64,000 nt of DNA. Source: Botryobacter ruber. GTDB taxonomy: Bacteria; Bacteroidota; Bacteroidia; Cytophagales; Hymenobacteraceae. The stretch is taken from assembly GCF_003347595.2 (NCBI RefSeq), contig NZ_QCZK02000047.1, forward strand, positions 1 through 64,000, given 5' to 3'. The position numbers and the translations under genes were made by a program. Positions 44,279 through 52,028 of this stretch are shown piece by piece (the first letter of the stretch is position 1; every line of letters begins with the position of its first letter). The notes beneath the pieces are model-generated. The model was not told where the DNA came from. It worked only from the letters and a program-made list of their open reading frames with translations, and did no database searches.

Positions 44279-45385
44279 TTAGTTAAGAGGGGGCAAGCTT
44301 TTATCACACCTTTGAGCATTTGAATGTGCTAATACTTTTCCAACAGAAGTTAACTGTATATTGGTACCAATAGTATCCCACCATTCTCTAAGTACTTTCA
44401 AGTTTTGTCTCTTATCCCATTCTTGCATAAACACCTTAATGTTTTCTTGTTTTACAGTTTCGTCCTGCTTATAGAGATCGTAAATTGCTTTCAATGCATT
44501 TTTTTGTTCATCTGTAAGTTGTACTGGAACATTAATCAAATTCCCATTCATTGGAAATTTACGGTACAAAGAGAGAGAATCTATTTGATTTTTATTGGAA
44601 AGATTTAACCGTAAAAATTTATTATTTAAAGCATGTTCTACTAATATGTTTTGTGGCAATTGATTAGATAAAAGTAATTCAATAGCTTTTTGGAAGCTTT
44701 CCGACTCTTTTTCAATACCAATCTCAATATAACCAGGAAGCATTTCCGGATAATACTGTTGGATTGTTTTTAATCCACCAAAAGAATTAATTCGCACAGC
44801 ATCTAATATGTCCAAATGGTCAAGCCACTCTTTACCTGTCGGAAGCTTGTCATATAATAATTCACCGAACAAATCATTCAAAACATTTAATCCTTCATGA
44901 ATATCTCCGCTTAAAGGAAGAAAATATGACACCGAATGAAAAACAGTCAATCCAAGTAAAGCATCATCAGAAATTTTATCTACTATCTCAACTGCACGAC
45001 TAATTCCTGCTCTAATAATTCGATTTTCACCTCTTTGAAATCTGTGAATTAGCAATTCAGATAAAAGGTCATAATCAGCAGGTCGTTCGGTGGAAGCTGC
45101 TGTCTTTTGGGCTTCAACTAACAATAATTGAAAGCTTGGATCTGCGAATGCGTCTAAAGCTCCATCAACAGCTTCCATTTTAGGCATCAGCTGATTTTCA
45201 AACTCTGCTATTCTCGAATTGGCAATTGCCAAAGCTTCTTGAGTATAATCTTTTCTAACTTGCAAGTTCATTTCATGATAAATTTCACGTGCCCGTTTTT
45301 CGTCAATGCCAATATTGACAATCATTTTGTCAGCTTGCAATTGCTGTGAATTATCTCCAGCTTTTTGATTTTGGTTATTACCCAT
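44279..45385 (-). CDS. LPO_1073/Vpar_1526-like protein
   Basis: A 368-residue protein that begins MGNNQNQKAGDNSQQLQADK followed by a short hydrophobic strand (MIVNIGI) and DEKRAREIYHEMN, a layout I associate with the uncharacterised LPO_1073/Vpar_1526 family. The body is alpha-helical and soluble, without recognised catalytic motifs. The ATG at 45385 lies inside the stop of the upstream 58-residue gene (ATGGGTAA, 8-base overlap), which fixes the start against an ATG-preceded longer frame. AT-rich composition and position 3' of a tRNA suggest acquisition. The function is unknown; an accessory or defence role is only inference. Confidence 0.72.
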   Translation of the reverse strand: MGNNQNQKAGDNSQQLQADKMIVNIGIDEKRAREIYHEMNLQVRKDYTQEALAIANSRIAEFENQLMPKMEAVDGALDAFADPSFQLLLVEAQKTAASTERPADYDLLSELLIHRFQRGENRIIRAGISRAVEIVDKISDDALLGLTVFHSVSYFLPLSGDIHEGLNVLNDLFGELLYDKLPTGKEWLDHLDILDAVRINSFGGLKTIQQYYPEMLPGYIEIGIEKESESFQKAIELLLSNQLPQNILVEHALNNKFLRLNLSNKNQIDSLSLYRKFPMNGNLINVPVQLTDEQKNALKAIYDLYKQDETVKQENIKVFMQEWDKRQNLKVLREWWDTIGTNIQLTSVGKVLAHSNAQRCDKSLPPLN

Positions 45386-45554
45386 TATAATCTCTACCAA
45401 CTTGAAATTGCGAAGCATTGTTTTTTGCTTTTTGTTTTTGATTAACCTGATTCGTCTTTTTTATACCGATACGATATCCTACTGCTCCCCCTGATAAAAG
45501 ACCAACAATTAATGTTATTATTGCTGTACCTAATCCCTCAAAAAACCATTCCAT
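45378..45554 (-). CDS. 58-residue single-pass membrane protein
   Basis: A small ORF from ATG 45554 to TAA 45378. Residues 5-26 are hydrophobic (FEGLGTAIITLIVGLLSGGA), a likely N-out or N-in single membrane anchor, followed by a basic tail ending QKAKNNASQFQVGRDYNG. The tail resembles the N-terminus of the next gene (QKAGDNSQQLQ), and the stop overlaps that gene's start by 8 bases, so the two are translationally coupled. FQVG resembles the (I/V)Q(I/V/L)G core of RHIM-like amyloid motifs, though that is a weak match. No homologue name is known to me. Confidence 0.75.
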   Translation of the reverse strand: MEWFFEGLGTAIITLIVGLLSGGAVGYRIGIKKTNQVNQKQKAKNNASQFQVGRDYNG

Positions 45555-45994
45555 TATTTATAGTGTTTTAGTGTTTCAATTTATTCGTGTGTGTCGTTAT
45601 AGCCTTACCCACAACTGTGGGACAGCATTAATAGACTTTTCAAACATACAGTTATCTGCACTATGTGCGTGAGTTTTCTAGATGCTCTTTTACTGTTTTA
45701 ATCCTTTTCTTTTATTTCTACTGGAAATATACCTATAAATTCGATAAAAGTATAGCTCATGCTTTATAAACCTTTTTTATAATAAATCTTCTAATAGGAT
45801 ATATTTTAATTAAAATAAAAAAAAAACGGTATTACCCGGTTCTTTTGTTTAATCTACTTCAGTCTTAAATATCGCGGAATACTCTTCACAACTCGGACAG
45901 AAAAGGAAATAGTCTATTGAAGGCAACCTTCCGCTTTTTGACCAATGTGGCTGCTCTTCTTACATCAGCTCTAAATACTCATCCCCCACCCCCA
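45555..45994. other. AT-rich region upstream of the 58-residue gene
   Basis: No plausible gene. It includes a 14-base palindrome-like site CCCACA-AC-TGTGGG (45608-45621), which could be an operator for the leftward pair, and A/T runs near 45760-45840. The rise in GC near 45.95 kb is a likely edge of the insert; I found no repeat of the tRNA 3' end there. Confidence 0.45.
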
Positions 45995-46026
45995 TTTGCC
46001 CCATAAAACCAGAAGCAGTATCTTTG
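45995..46026 (+). promoter_or_regulatory. Promoter of the DUF6660-like / TonB receptor pair
   Basis: TTTG (45995-45998), 20 bases and TATCTTTG (46019-46026) match the full consensus. The -7 element ends four bases before the GTG at 46031, so transcription would start at or just after the first codon, suggesting a leaderless message or a later real start. Confidence 0.7.
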
Positions 46027-46030
46027 CCCT

Positions 46031-46333
46031 GTGAAATACCTAACCCTCCTACTGGCGCTGCTCGTGATAACCTTGTCGGTAATGCCCTGCTGTGTTGCGG
46101 AGGAGTGCAGCGAGGAGGAGGTGACGACAGAGCATGCCGACAACCACGACAGCGACGCCGACCTTTGCTCCCCCTTTTACAGCTGCGCCGCCTGCATCGG
46201 CTTTACGGTGAGCAGTTTTTCCATAGCTATAGCAGCGCCACCTGCCGATGTTAGTATTTACTTTGTCAGGTACCGGCAGCGCTTGTTTTCCCAATTCCAC
46301 CAGGTTATCTGGCAGCCTCCCAAAATCTGCTAA
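46031..46333 (+). CDS. DUF6660-like small exported Cys-rich protein
   Basis: A 100-residue protein starting at GTG, with a signal-like hydrophobic N-terminus (LTLLLALLVITLSVMPCC), an acidic/His linker (EECSEEEVTTEHADNHD) and the DLCSPFYSCAACIGF motif. DUF6660 proteins share 'ADLCSPFC.C.CC' and often precede TonB receptors. The Cys and His residues suggest periplasmic metal binding, possibly copper, zinc or nickel. It overlaps the frame of the receptor gene only in leader sequence; the receptor ATG is 86 bases after its stop. Confidence 0.72.
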   Translation: MKYLTLLLALLVITLSVMPCCVAEECSEEEVTTEHADNHDSDADLCSPFYSCAACIGFTVSSFSIAIAAPPADVSIYFVRYRQRLFSQFHQVIWQPPKIC

Positions 46334-46419
46334 TGCTCCAGTTGTGGCCTGTGTGCCACCTTGTTTGCGACACCCCGCGGTGCCGCACCAGTTTGATTTT
46401 TAGCATTAGTAAACCCGAA

Positions 46420-48606
46420 ATGAAAAAGTATATCAGTTTGCTGCTCCTGCTGATGAGCAGCACCATGGCCTATAGCCAGAACATTCTCAAAGCCATCATC
46501 CGGGATGGCGAAACAAACCAGCCATTAATCGGAGCCACGGCCTCCGTAAAAGGAACTTCCATTGGAGCCAGCACCGATGCCAGCGGAACCGTCGAGCTAC
46601 GCAACATCCCCGACGGCAGGCAGATCATCCGGTTCAGTTATGTCGGTTACCAGGACAGGCTCGATACCCTCACCTTCCCGCTTGCCCAAACAACGCCACT
46701 GGTGGTGCAACTGGAGCCCGGAGGCGAGGAACTCGAAGAAGTCGTTATCTCGACCACCCGCAGCAGCCGCACCATCCAGGACATCCCGACTCGCATCGAG
46801 GCCATTACGCTGGAAGAACTTGGTGAAAAGGGGAACATGAAGCCCGGCGACATCCGGATGCTGCTGAGCGAAAGCACCGGCATCCAGACGCAGCAGACTT
46901 CGGCTACCAGCGCCAGCGCCACCATCCGCATCCAGGGGCTGGACGGGCGCTACACCCAAATCCTGGAAAATGGTTTTCCGCTCTACTCCGGCTTTGCCAG
47001 CGGCCTCAGCATCATGCAGATTCCCCCGCTAAACCTGTACCAGGTGGAAGTGATAAAAGGAAGTTCGTCTACCCTGTACGGTGGCGGTGCGATAGCAGGG
47101 CTTGTCAACCTGATTACCAAAAAACCGACCGAAGCGGGAGAGCTTAGCTTTATGGCGAACGTAACCAGCGCCGGCGGCCTCGACCTGAGCAGCTTCTACG
47201 GCAAGCGCTTCGGCAAATTCGGCGTCACGGCCTTTGCCTCCCGCAACAGCAACCGCGCCTACGACCCTGCCGACCTCGGGCTTTCGGCTATTCCGGAATT
47301 CCAGCGCTACACCCTGAACCCGAAGCTCTACTACTACCCCAGCGAGCGCACGCAGCTTTACCTGGGCTTCAATGCCACACAAGAAGACCGCTTGGGCGGC
47401 GACCTCCGCTACCTGGACGGCGGGCAGGGCGATTTCTATTTTGAGCAGAACAACACCAGCCGCCTCTCCACGCAGTTCAACCTGGAGCACAAGCTATCGG
47501 ACCAGTCCCTGCTTTCCGTGAAAAACAGCGTCAGTTTTTTTAACCGCGACATTGCCGTACGGGCCTATGACTTCTCCGGGAAACAGGTGTCCAGCTTCAG
47601 CGAAGTTGCCTATAACCACAACAGCGACAATTCGGATTGGGTAATAGGCGCCAACCTCTGGACCGACAAGTTTACAGAACAGAACGCAGATGCGGTGGGC
47701 GCCCGCAACTACGACAACACCATTGTGGGCGCCTTCGCCCAGAACACGTTTACGCCGGCAAACTGGTTTGTGCTGGAGTCAGGCCTGCGGACGGATTACG
47801 TGATGCCTGCCCCTGCTAAAAAGGTGGAGGGGCTGTTTGTGCTGCCACGCATTTCGGCCCTGTTCCGGATCAGCGAGCGCCTGAGTTCGCGCATTGGCGG
47901 CGGCATGGGCTATAAAACACCCACCATCTTTACCCAGGAAGCAGAAAACCTCACCTTCCGGAACATCCTGCCGCTCAACGCCAGCCTCGTGGAAGCTGAA
48001 ACCTCCATCGGCGGCAATGCGGACTTCAACTACAACACCCTCATCGGGGAGCATGTGACCTTCAGCATCAACCACATGTTCTACTACACCTACCTGGACA
48101 ACCCGCTCATCCTCACCTTCCGCCCCGACAACTTCTATGAGTTCCGGAACGCCAGCGGCTACGTAGATACCAAAGGCGTGGAAACCAACATGAAATTCGG
48201 CTATGAATGGGTAAAACTGTTCCTCGGCTACACCCACACCGATGCCCGGCAGCACTACAACGGCACCGTCACCCCGATGCCGCTAACACCCAAACACCGC
48301 GTGAACACCGTGCTGATGCTCGAAAAAGAGGATAACTTCCGCATTGGCCTGGAAGCTTACTACTTCTCGCAGCAGCGGCTTACGAACGGCGGCACCGGGC
48401 AGGACTACTGGATCAACGGCATCATGATTGAGAAGATGTTCGAACGCTTTTCCCTGTTCCTCAACTTCGAAAACATTTTCGACACGCGGCAGAGCCGGTT
48501 CGGCAGCATTTATACCGGCAGCATCAACAGGCCCGAGTTCAACGAAATCTATGCTCCTGTAGATGGAAGGGTCATCAACGGCGGCATTAAGCTGAATCTG
48601 CTATAG
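46420..48606 (+). CDS. TonB-dependent receptor (probable metal uptake)
   Basis: A 728-residue receptor from ATG 46420 (MKKYISLLLLLMSSTMAYSQ signal). A carboxypeptidase-regulatory-like domain (about 20-100), a plug with IQDIPTRIEAITLEEL, RIQGLDGRYTQILENGFPLY and YQVEVIKGSSSTLYGGGAIAGLVNL, then a barrel to the C-terminal GGIKLNLL. A longer frame adds 29 residues without signal character. Its DUF6660-like partner upstream, and the absence of SusD, point to metal or siderophore rather than glycan uptake; that is inference. Confidence 0.88.
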   Translation: MKKYISLLLLLMSSTMAYSQNILKAIIRDGETNQPLIGATASVKGTSIGASTDASGTVELRNIPDGRQIIRFSYVGYQDRLDTLTFPLAQTTPLVVQLEPGGEELEEVVISTTRSSRTIQDIPTRIEAITLEELGEKGNMKPGDIRMLLSESTGIQTQQTSATSASATIRIQGLDGRYTQILENGFPLYSGFASGLSIMQIPPLNLYQVEVIKGSSSTLYGGGAIAGLVNLITKKPTEAGELSFMANVTSAGGLDLSSFYGKRFGKFGVTAFASRNSNRAYDPADLGLSAIPEFQRYTLNPKLYYYPSERTQLYLGFNATQEDRLGGDLRYLDGGQGDFYFEQNNTSRLSTQFNLEHKLSDQSLLSVKNSVSFFNRDIAVRAYDFSGKQVSSFSEVAYNHNSDNSDWVIGANLWTDKFTEQNADAVGARNYDNTIVGAFAQNTFTPANWFVLESGLRTDYVMPAPAKKVEGLFVLPRISALFRISERLSSRIGGGMGYKTPTIFTQEAENLTFRNILPLNASLVEAETSIGGNADFNYNTLIGEHVTFSINHMFYYTYLDNPLILTFRPDNFYEFRNASGYVDTKGVETNMKFGYEWVKLFLGYTHTDARQHYNGTVTPMPLTPKHRVNTVLMLEKEDNFRIGLEAYYFSQQRLTNGGTGQDYWINGIMIEKMFERFSLFLNFENIFDTRQSRFGSIYTGSINRPEFNEIYAPVDGRVINGGIKLNLL

Positions 48607-48654
48607 CAGGTTGAAGGATGATAACCTAAACCCGGCGGGTTTGTACCGGCAAAA

Positions 48655-48688
48655 AAAAAGAGGCTGCCCAACCGGACAGCCTCTTTTT
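48655..48688. terminator. Bidirectional terminator, TonB receptor / pectate-lyase-like gene
   Basis: Stem AGAGGCTG/CAGCCTCT extended by A and T runs on both sides, between convergent genes. Confidence 0.88.
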
Positions 48689-48719
48689 ACAAACAACTTA
48701 ACTTAAACTTTCCTGCTGC

Positions 48720-50408
48720 CTATTTTTTAGCCAGCGTATCGGAATTATTTTTCAGGTCTTTCCAGTCTACTTTTTTAGATGGATCGATCCCGTTGATGTA
48801 CTTTTCGATGTTGGTGTAACCGTCACCGTTGAGGTCGCCATTGGCATCGGAGGCATCGTTCGGGTTCAGGCCGTGCTTTTTCTCCCAATCGTCCGGCATG
48901 CCGTCGTTGTCGGAATCTTTATAAGGCTTGCCTTTGTACTTCGGATAGCCGCCCACCTGGCTGATGTCGGTGATGATACCGATTTTGTAAGAGTCCACGG
49001 GCAGACGACGGTGCTTGAAATTGTTCTCAGGCAATTTTACGTTCTTTTTTGGATCGATCTCGCCGGTACGCACCTGCTTCACGACACGCTCATCCACCTC
49101 ATCGCGTTTTGGCAGCGTGGCGCCTGCATTCGCCAGCACATACTCATACGCCTGCATGGTAGGCATAATGGTAATCGGAGCCATCGGGAATGGTTTGTTC
49201 ACCCGGATATCATCGGTATATTTTCCGGCATTTGGCAGGTCCTGGTCGTTCATGTCTTCCACCTGCACACCACCGTCCCAGTTATTTTTGGTTACGCGTT
49301 CGTTTCCTGCCATGATGTTGCCATGCACGTAGGCGCGGCCAAAAACTTTGTAGCCAAGGTTGCTGCGGCCCGACTCCGGGTTCAGTATTCTGTGACCGAT
49401 CGGCTTGTCGGTAGGTGTGGCTGGTCCCGGCTTAAAGTAGTTGTTGATCATGTTATACGTGGCCGTGTAGTCGCCGCCGTCAACGGAACGGTGCACCCAG
49501 TTAAATACCACGTTGTTGGCGAAGTTAAAGATACCGTTCCAGCCGATAGAAGGGTTACGGCCGGCGTTGTTGGCCCACATGTTGCGCATGAAGGTACAGT
49601 TCTCACCGCCCAACGTGCTGCCGAAGGCGTGGTTCCAGGTATCGAGCGCTTCCGAGAATATACTGTTCTGGATGGTGATGTTCACCGTAGGAAGTTTCTT
49701 TTCTTTGCTGCCATCTTCCGGGTCGTACATGTGGCGGTACATGGACATGTTTTCATCCAGTCCCCAGCTGGCCGACACGTGGTCGATCATAATATTACCC
49801 ACCGGGTTGCCACCGATCGCGTCGTCTCTTCGGCCCACATACGTTTCGCCACGGCGGAAGCGCATGTGACGGATCACCACGTCGTGCGTATTGATCCAGA
49901 ACGATTCACCAGCCACACAAACACCGTCGCCAGGCGCAGTCTGTCCGGCAATGGTAATGTAAGGCGCACGCACGATCAGCGGGCTTTTCAGTTTGATGAT
50001 ACCGGCCACGTTAAACACCACGATACGGGCACCGCCTTTTTCGCAGGCTTCGCGCAAAGTACCCGGACCGCTGTCTTCGAGGCTGGTTACCACGTAAACT
50101 TTACCGCCACGACCGCCATACGAATACATACCGCCGCCTTCAGCACCCGGGAACGCCGGAATCTCCGCCTGCGGAAGATCCGATGGACGGCCCGCCCACG
50201 GGATATAAGGTTTTCCTTCTCTTGCTTCTTTTTTAATGATCGGCAACGCCTTCTCCCAGGCTTCATCAGAACGTTTCCGGGCATCTTCCATCAGCTCGTT
50301 TGTAGCTTTTTTAACGTCTTCCGGAATTTCAGGGTATTGGGCAAAAGCGGAATTGGAAAAGCCAAGCATCGATGCCAAAGCAAGGGCTGGAATAATGATT
50401 TTTTTCAT
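48720..50408 (-). CDS. Secreted pectate-lyase-like (PL1-type) enzyme with EF-hand-like C-terminus
   Basis: A 562-residue exported protein. Signal peptide (MKKIIIPALALASMLGFSNS ... AFAQ), a helical segment, then a right-handed beta-helix with FPGAEGGGMYSYGGRGG, VTSLEDSGPGTLREA, APYITIAGQTAPGDG, VVIRHMRFRRGE, DDAIGG, IMIDHVSASWGLDE and IQNSIFSEALD, as in PL1 pectate lyases. Near the C-terminus (about 495-535) DSDNDGMPDDWE and DLNGDGYTN are calcium-binding, thrombospondin/dockerin-like repeats. There is no T9SS sorting tail visible, so it is probably periplasmic or lipoprotein-free secreted. It likely degrades pectin. Confidence 0.88.
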   Translation of the reverse strand: MKKIIIPALALASMLGFSNSAFAQYPEIPEDVKKATNELMEDARKRSDEAWEKALPIIKKEAREGKPYIPWAGRPSDLPQAEIPAFPGAEGGGMYSYGGRGGKVYVVTSLEDSGPGTLREACEKGGARIVVFNVAGIIKLKSPLIVRAPYITIAGQTAPGDGVCVAGESFWINTHDVVIRHMRFRRGETYVGRRDDAIGGNPVGNIMIDHVSASWGLDENMSMYRHMYDPEDGSKEKKLPTVNITIQNSIFSEALDTWNHAFGSTLGGENCTFMRNMWANNAGRNPSIGWNGIFNFANNVVFNWVHRSVDGGDYTATYNMINNYFKPGPATPTDKPIGHRILNPESGRSNLGYKVFGRAYVHGNIMAGNERVTKNNWDGGVQVEDMNDQDLPNAGKYTDDIRVNKPFPMAPITIMPTMQAYEYVLANAGATLPKRDEVDERVVKQVRTGEIDPKKNVKLPENNFKHRRLPVDSYKIGIITDISQVGGYPKYKGKPYKDSDNDGMPDDWEKKHGLNPNDASDANGDLNGDGYTNIEKYINGIDPSKKVDWKDLKNNSDTLAKK

Positions 50409-50652
50409 ACGGATATGGTTAATTTCGAATTAATGTTCGTCTGGTGGGGCGGATGTGGTGCCCATTTCAAACACGTTGATAGCTACAAGTTACATAAACT
50501 ATAGCGGCAGCGAAAGCAGAACAAGGCCAACGGGGATATAACATGGCTGAACCGGGAGTTCCGCTACCTGAAGCAAATTGGGCTACTGAACCAGACTAAG
50601 CTTTAAAAGGATTTTCTACTTGCGTACGTAGTCGAACATTAAATTTAGTTTT
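50409..50652. other. Gap upstream of the pectate-lyase-like gene
   Basis: Contains a short vestige that resembles coding sequence but is too short to assign, and no family repeat. The rest of the gap to 50759 is the palindrome below. Confidence 0.35.
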
Positions 50653-50730
50653 GTCATCTCGACCGCAGGGAGAGATCTGGAGGTGCAGGAAGTTCGAATA
50701 TTTCAGATCTCTCCCTGCGGTCGAGATGAC
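50653..50730. repeat. Perfect 27-bp inverted repeat
   Basis: The arms 50653-50679 and 50704-50730 are exact reverse complements (GTCATCTCGACCGCAGGGAG... type) around 24 bases. Close relatives of this arm are common in Bacteroidota intergenic DNA. It lies 30 bases from the response-regulator stop and may also act as a terminator. Confidence 0.9.
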
Positions 50731-50759
50731 ATGTTACTCAAACTACTTTTTTAACGTTA

Positions 50760-51527
50760 CTACTTATCCAGCCAGGCTTTAAACGCTGGGGTACGCTCAC
50801 TGCTGATCACAACTTCAGCGTCAATAGGCGGGTCCAGTTCCAGCCGGAGGCGGCCTTTAAAGTGCGGATGTATTTCCATGGCCGCATCGATGTGCACGAT
50901 CAGCTGCCGGTTCACGCGGAAAAACAGGTCCGGGTCGAGCAGGTTCATCAGGTCGTCGAGCGTATAGTCTACCGGGTACTTCTGGCCGTCGCGGGTAACG
51001 AGCAGGTTGAGTTTCTGGTCAACAAAAAAGTAGGCAATTTCATCAATCTTCACCGCCCGGATGCGTGCGCCTGATTTCACGAGGAAGCGCGATTTGTAGC
51101 TAGTGGAGCCGGCTGTCATTAGCTTTGCCAGCTCTTCGAGGCGTAGCGGCGGCGTGGCGGGCTGCAGGTTTTCCTGCAGCGATTTCAGTTTGTTCAGGCT
51201 GTTGGCCAGCTTTTCGTACTGCACCGGTTTCAGGAGGTAATCGATGCTGTTTACCTGGAACGCTTTGATGGCGTACTGGTCGTAGGCGGTCGTAAAGATA
51301 ACAGGAGCCTTCACCTCCACCTGTTTAAAAATCTCAAAACAGAGCCCATCTTCCAGGTGGATGTCTACAAAAAGCAGTTCAGGTGCGGTGTTGTTTTGCA
51401 GCCATTCAACGGCACCCTCCACAGAACCGAGTCTGGCCTCTACCTGCAGCTCCGGGTCGTAGGTGTGCAGCATTTTAGTCAGCTTTTCAGCCGCCAGCGC
51501 CTCGTCTTCTATAATGACAACTTTCAT
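50760..51527 (-). CDS. LytTR-family response regulator
   Basis: A 255-residue regulator. The receiver (1-120) has EDEALAAEKL, the phospho-acceptor Asp in LLFVDIHLEDG, Thr in IFTTAYDQYA and Lys in YLLKPVQYEKL. The LytTR DNA-binding domain (about 150-250) follows with RFLVKSGARIRAVKIDEIAYF and FFRVNRQLIVHIDAAMEI. It is the probable partner of the LytS-like kinase upstream; 501 bases separate them because a ~296-bp palindromic element lies between. Confidence 0.92.
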   Translation of the reverse strand: MKVVIIEDEALAAEKLTKMLHTYDPELQVEARLGSVEGAVEWLQNNTAPELLFVDIHLEDGLCFEIFKQVEVKAPVIFTTAYDQYAIKAFQVNSIDYLLKPVQYEKLANSLNKLKSLQENLQPATPPLRLEELAKLMTAGSTSYKSRFLVKSGARIRAVKIDEIAYFFVDQKLNLLVTRDGQKYPVDYTLDDLMNLLDPDLFFRVNRQLIVHIDAAMEIHPHFKGRLRLELDPPIDAEVVISSERTPAFKAWLDK

Positions 51528-51607
51528 CTGTTTCCGGTTAATTGATGTTACGCAAGCTGATTTAACTGTCCATCAGCTGAAAACACTGCTTTAAGCTTTA
51601 ATTCTTC

Positions 51608-51636
51608 AGGAGCAGTGGCAATGGTCGCAGCTGCAG
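51608..51636. repeat. Interspersed ~30-bp element, copy 11
   Basis: Reads AGGAGCAGTGGCAATGGTCGC followed by AGCTGCAG. It lies between the response regulator and the large palindrome. Confidence 0.78.
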
Positions 51637-51676
51637 TAATGTTTTTTGCATAGTCATTGCTAACATAGCTGTTTCA

Positions 51677-51972
51677 AAAGTCCCCCTTTGAAGGCAGGGC
51701 CGTTTCATTCTCCGAGACTATCCCCTTGAGGCTAATCTTGTAGGGAAAAAGAAAAGGTACTGGAGCAAAGTTTAATTTGCTAGTGCGAGCTTGTAGCTCG
51801 TACTTACTTACCACGATAAAAAGCATGATGTTTAGTAAATATGCAGCATTTTAACCTGGGAAATGAAAGTACGAGCTACAAGCTCGCACCAGCGCACCCG
51901 TTTCCCTACAAGATTAGCCTCAAGGGGATAGTCTCGGAGAATGAAACGAACCTGCCTTCAAAGGGGGACTTT
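51677..51972. repeat. Large nested palindrome (MITE-like), copy 2 of the CGAGCT-TGT-AGCTCG element
   Basis: The outer arms 51677-51748 and 51901-51972 are 72 bases each and complementary at all but two positions. Inside, 51779-51805 and 51867-51893 form a 27-bp inverted repeat with one mismatch that matches the element at 40101-40235. No ORF lies within. It separates the LytS-like kinase from the LytTR regulator. Confidence 0.92.
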
Positions 51973-52028
51973 ATTCTACCTTAGTCTGCTATCTAACAGC
52001 AGCTGTTAATTTAAAAATATAAAAACAG

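Noticed and set aside
44027..46030. Integrated element with att sites at tRNA-Leu(CAA)
   Set aside because: No integrase and no copy of the tRNA 3' end at the right border was seen, so integration is only suggested by composition.
46333..46419. Longer N-terminus of TonB receptor 2
   Set aside because: No signal character; the Met at 46420 begins a typical signal peptide.
48873..50504. A 543-codon frame opposite the pectate-lyase-like gene
   Set aside because: His- and Val-rich low-information sequence opposite a clear secreted enzyme; also frames opposite TonB receptor 1 and the T9SS gene (23954-25525, 60386-61735, 62393-63793).
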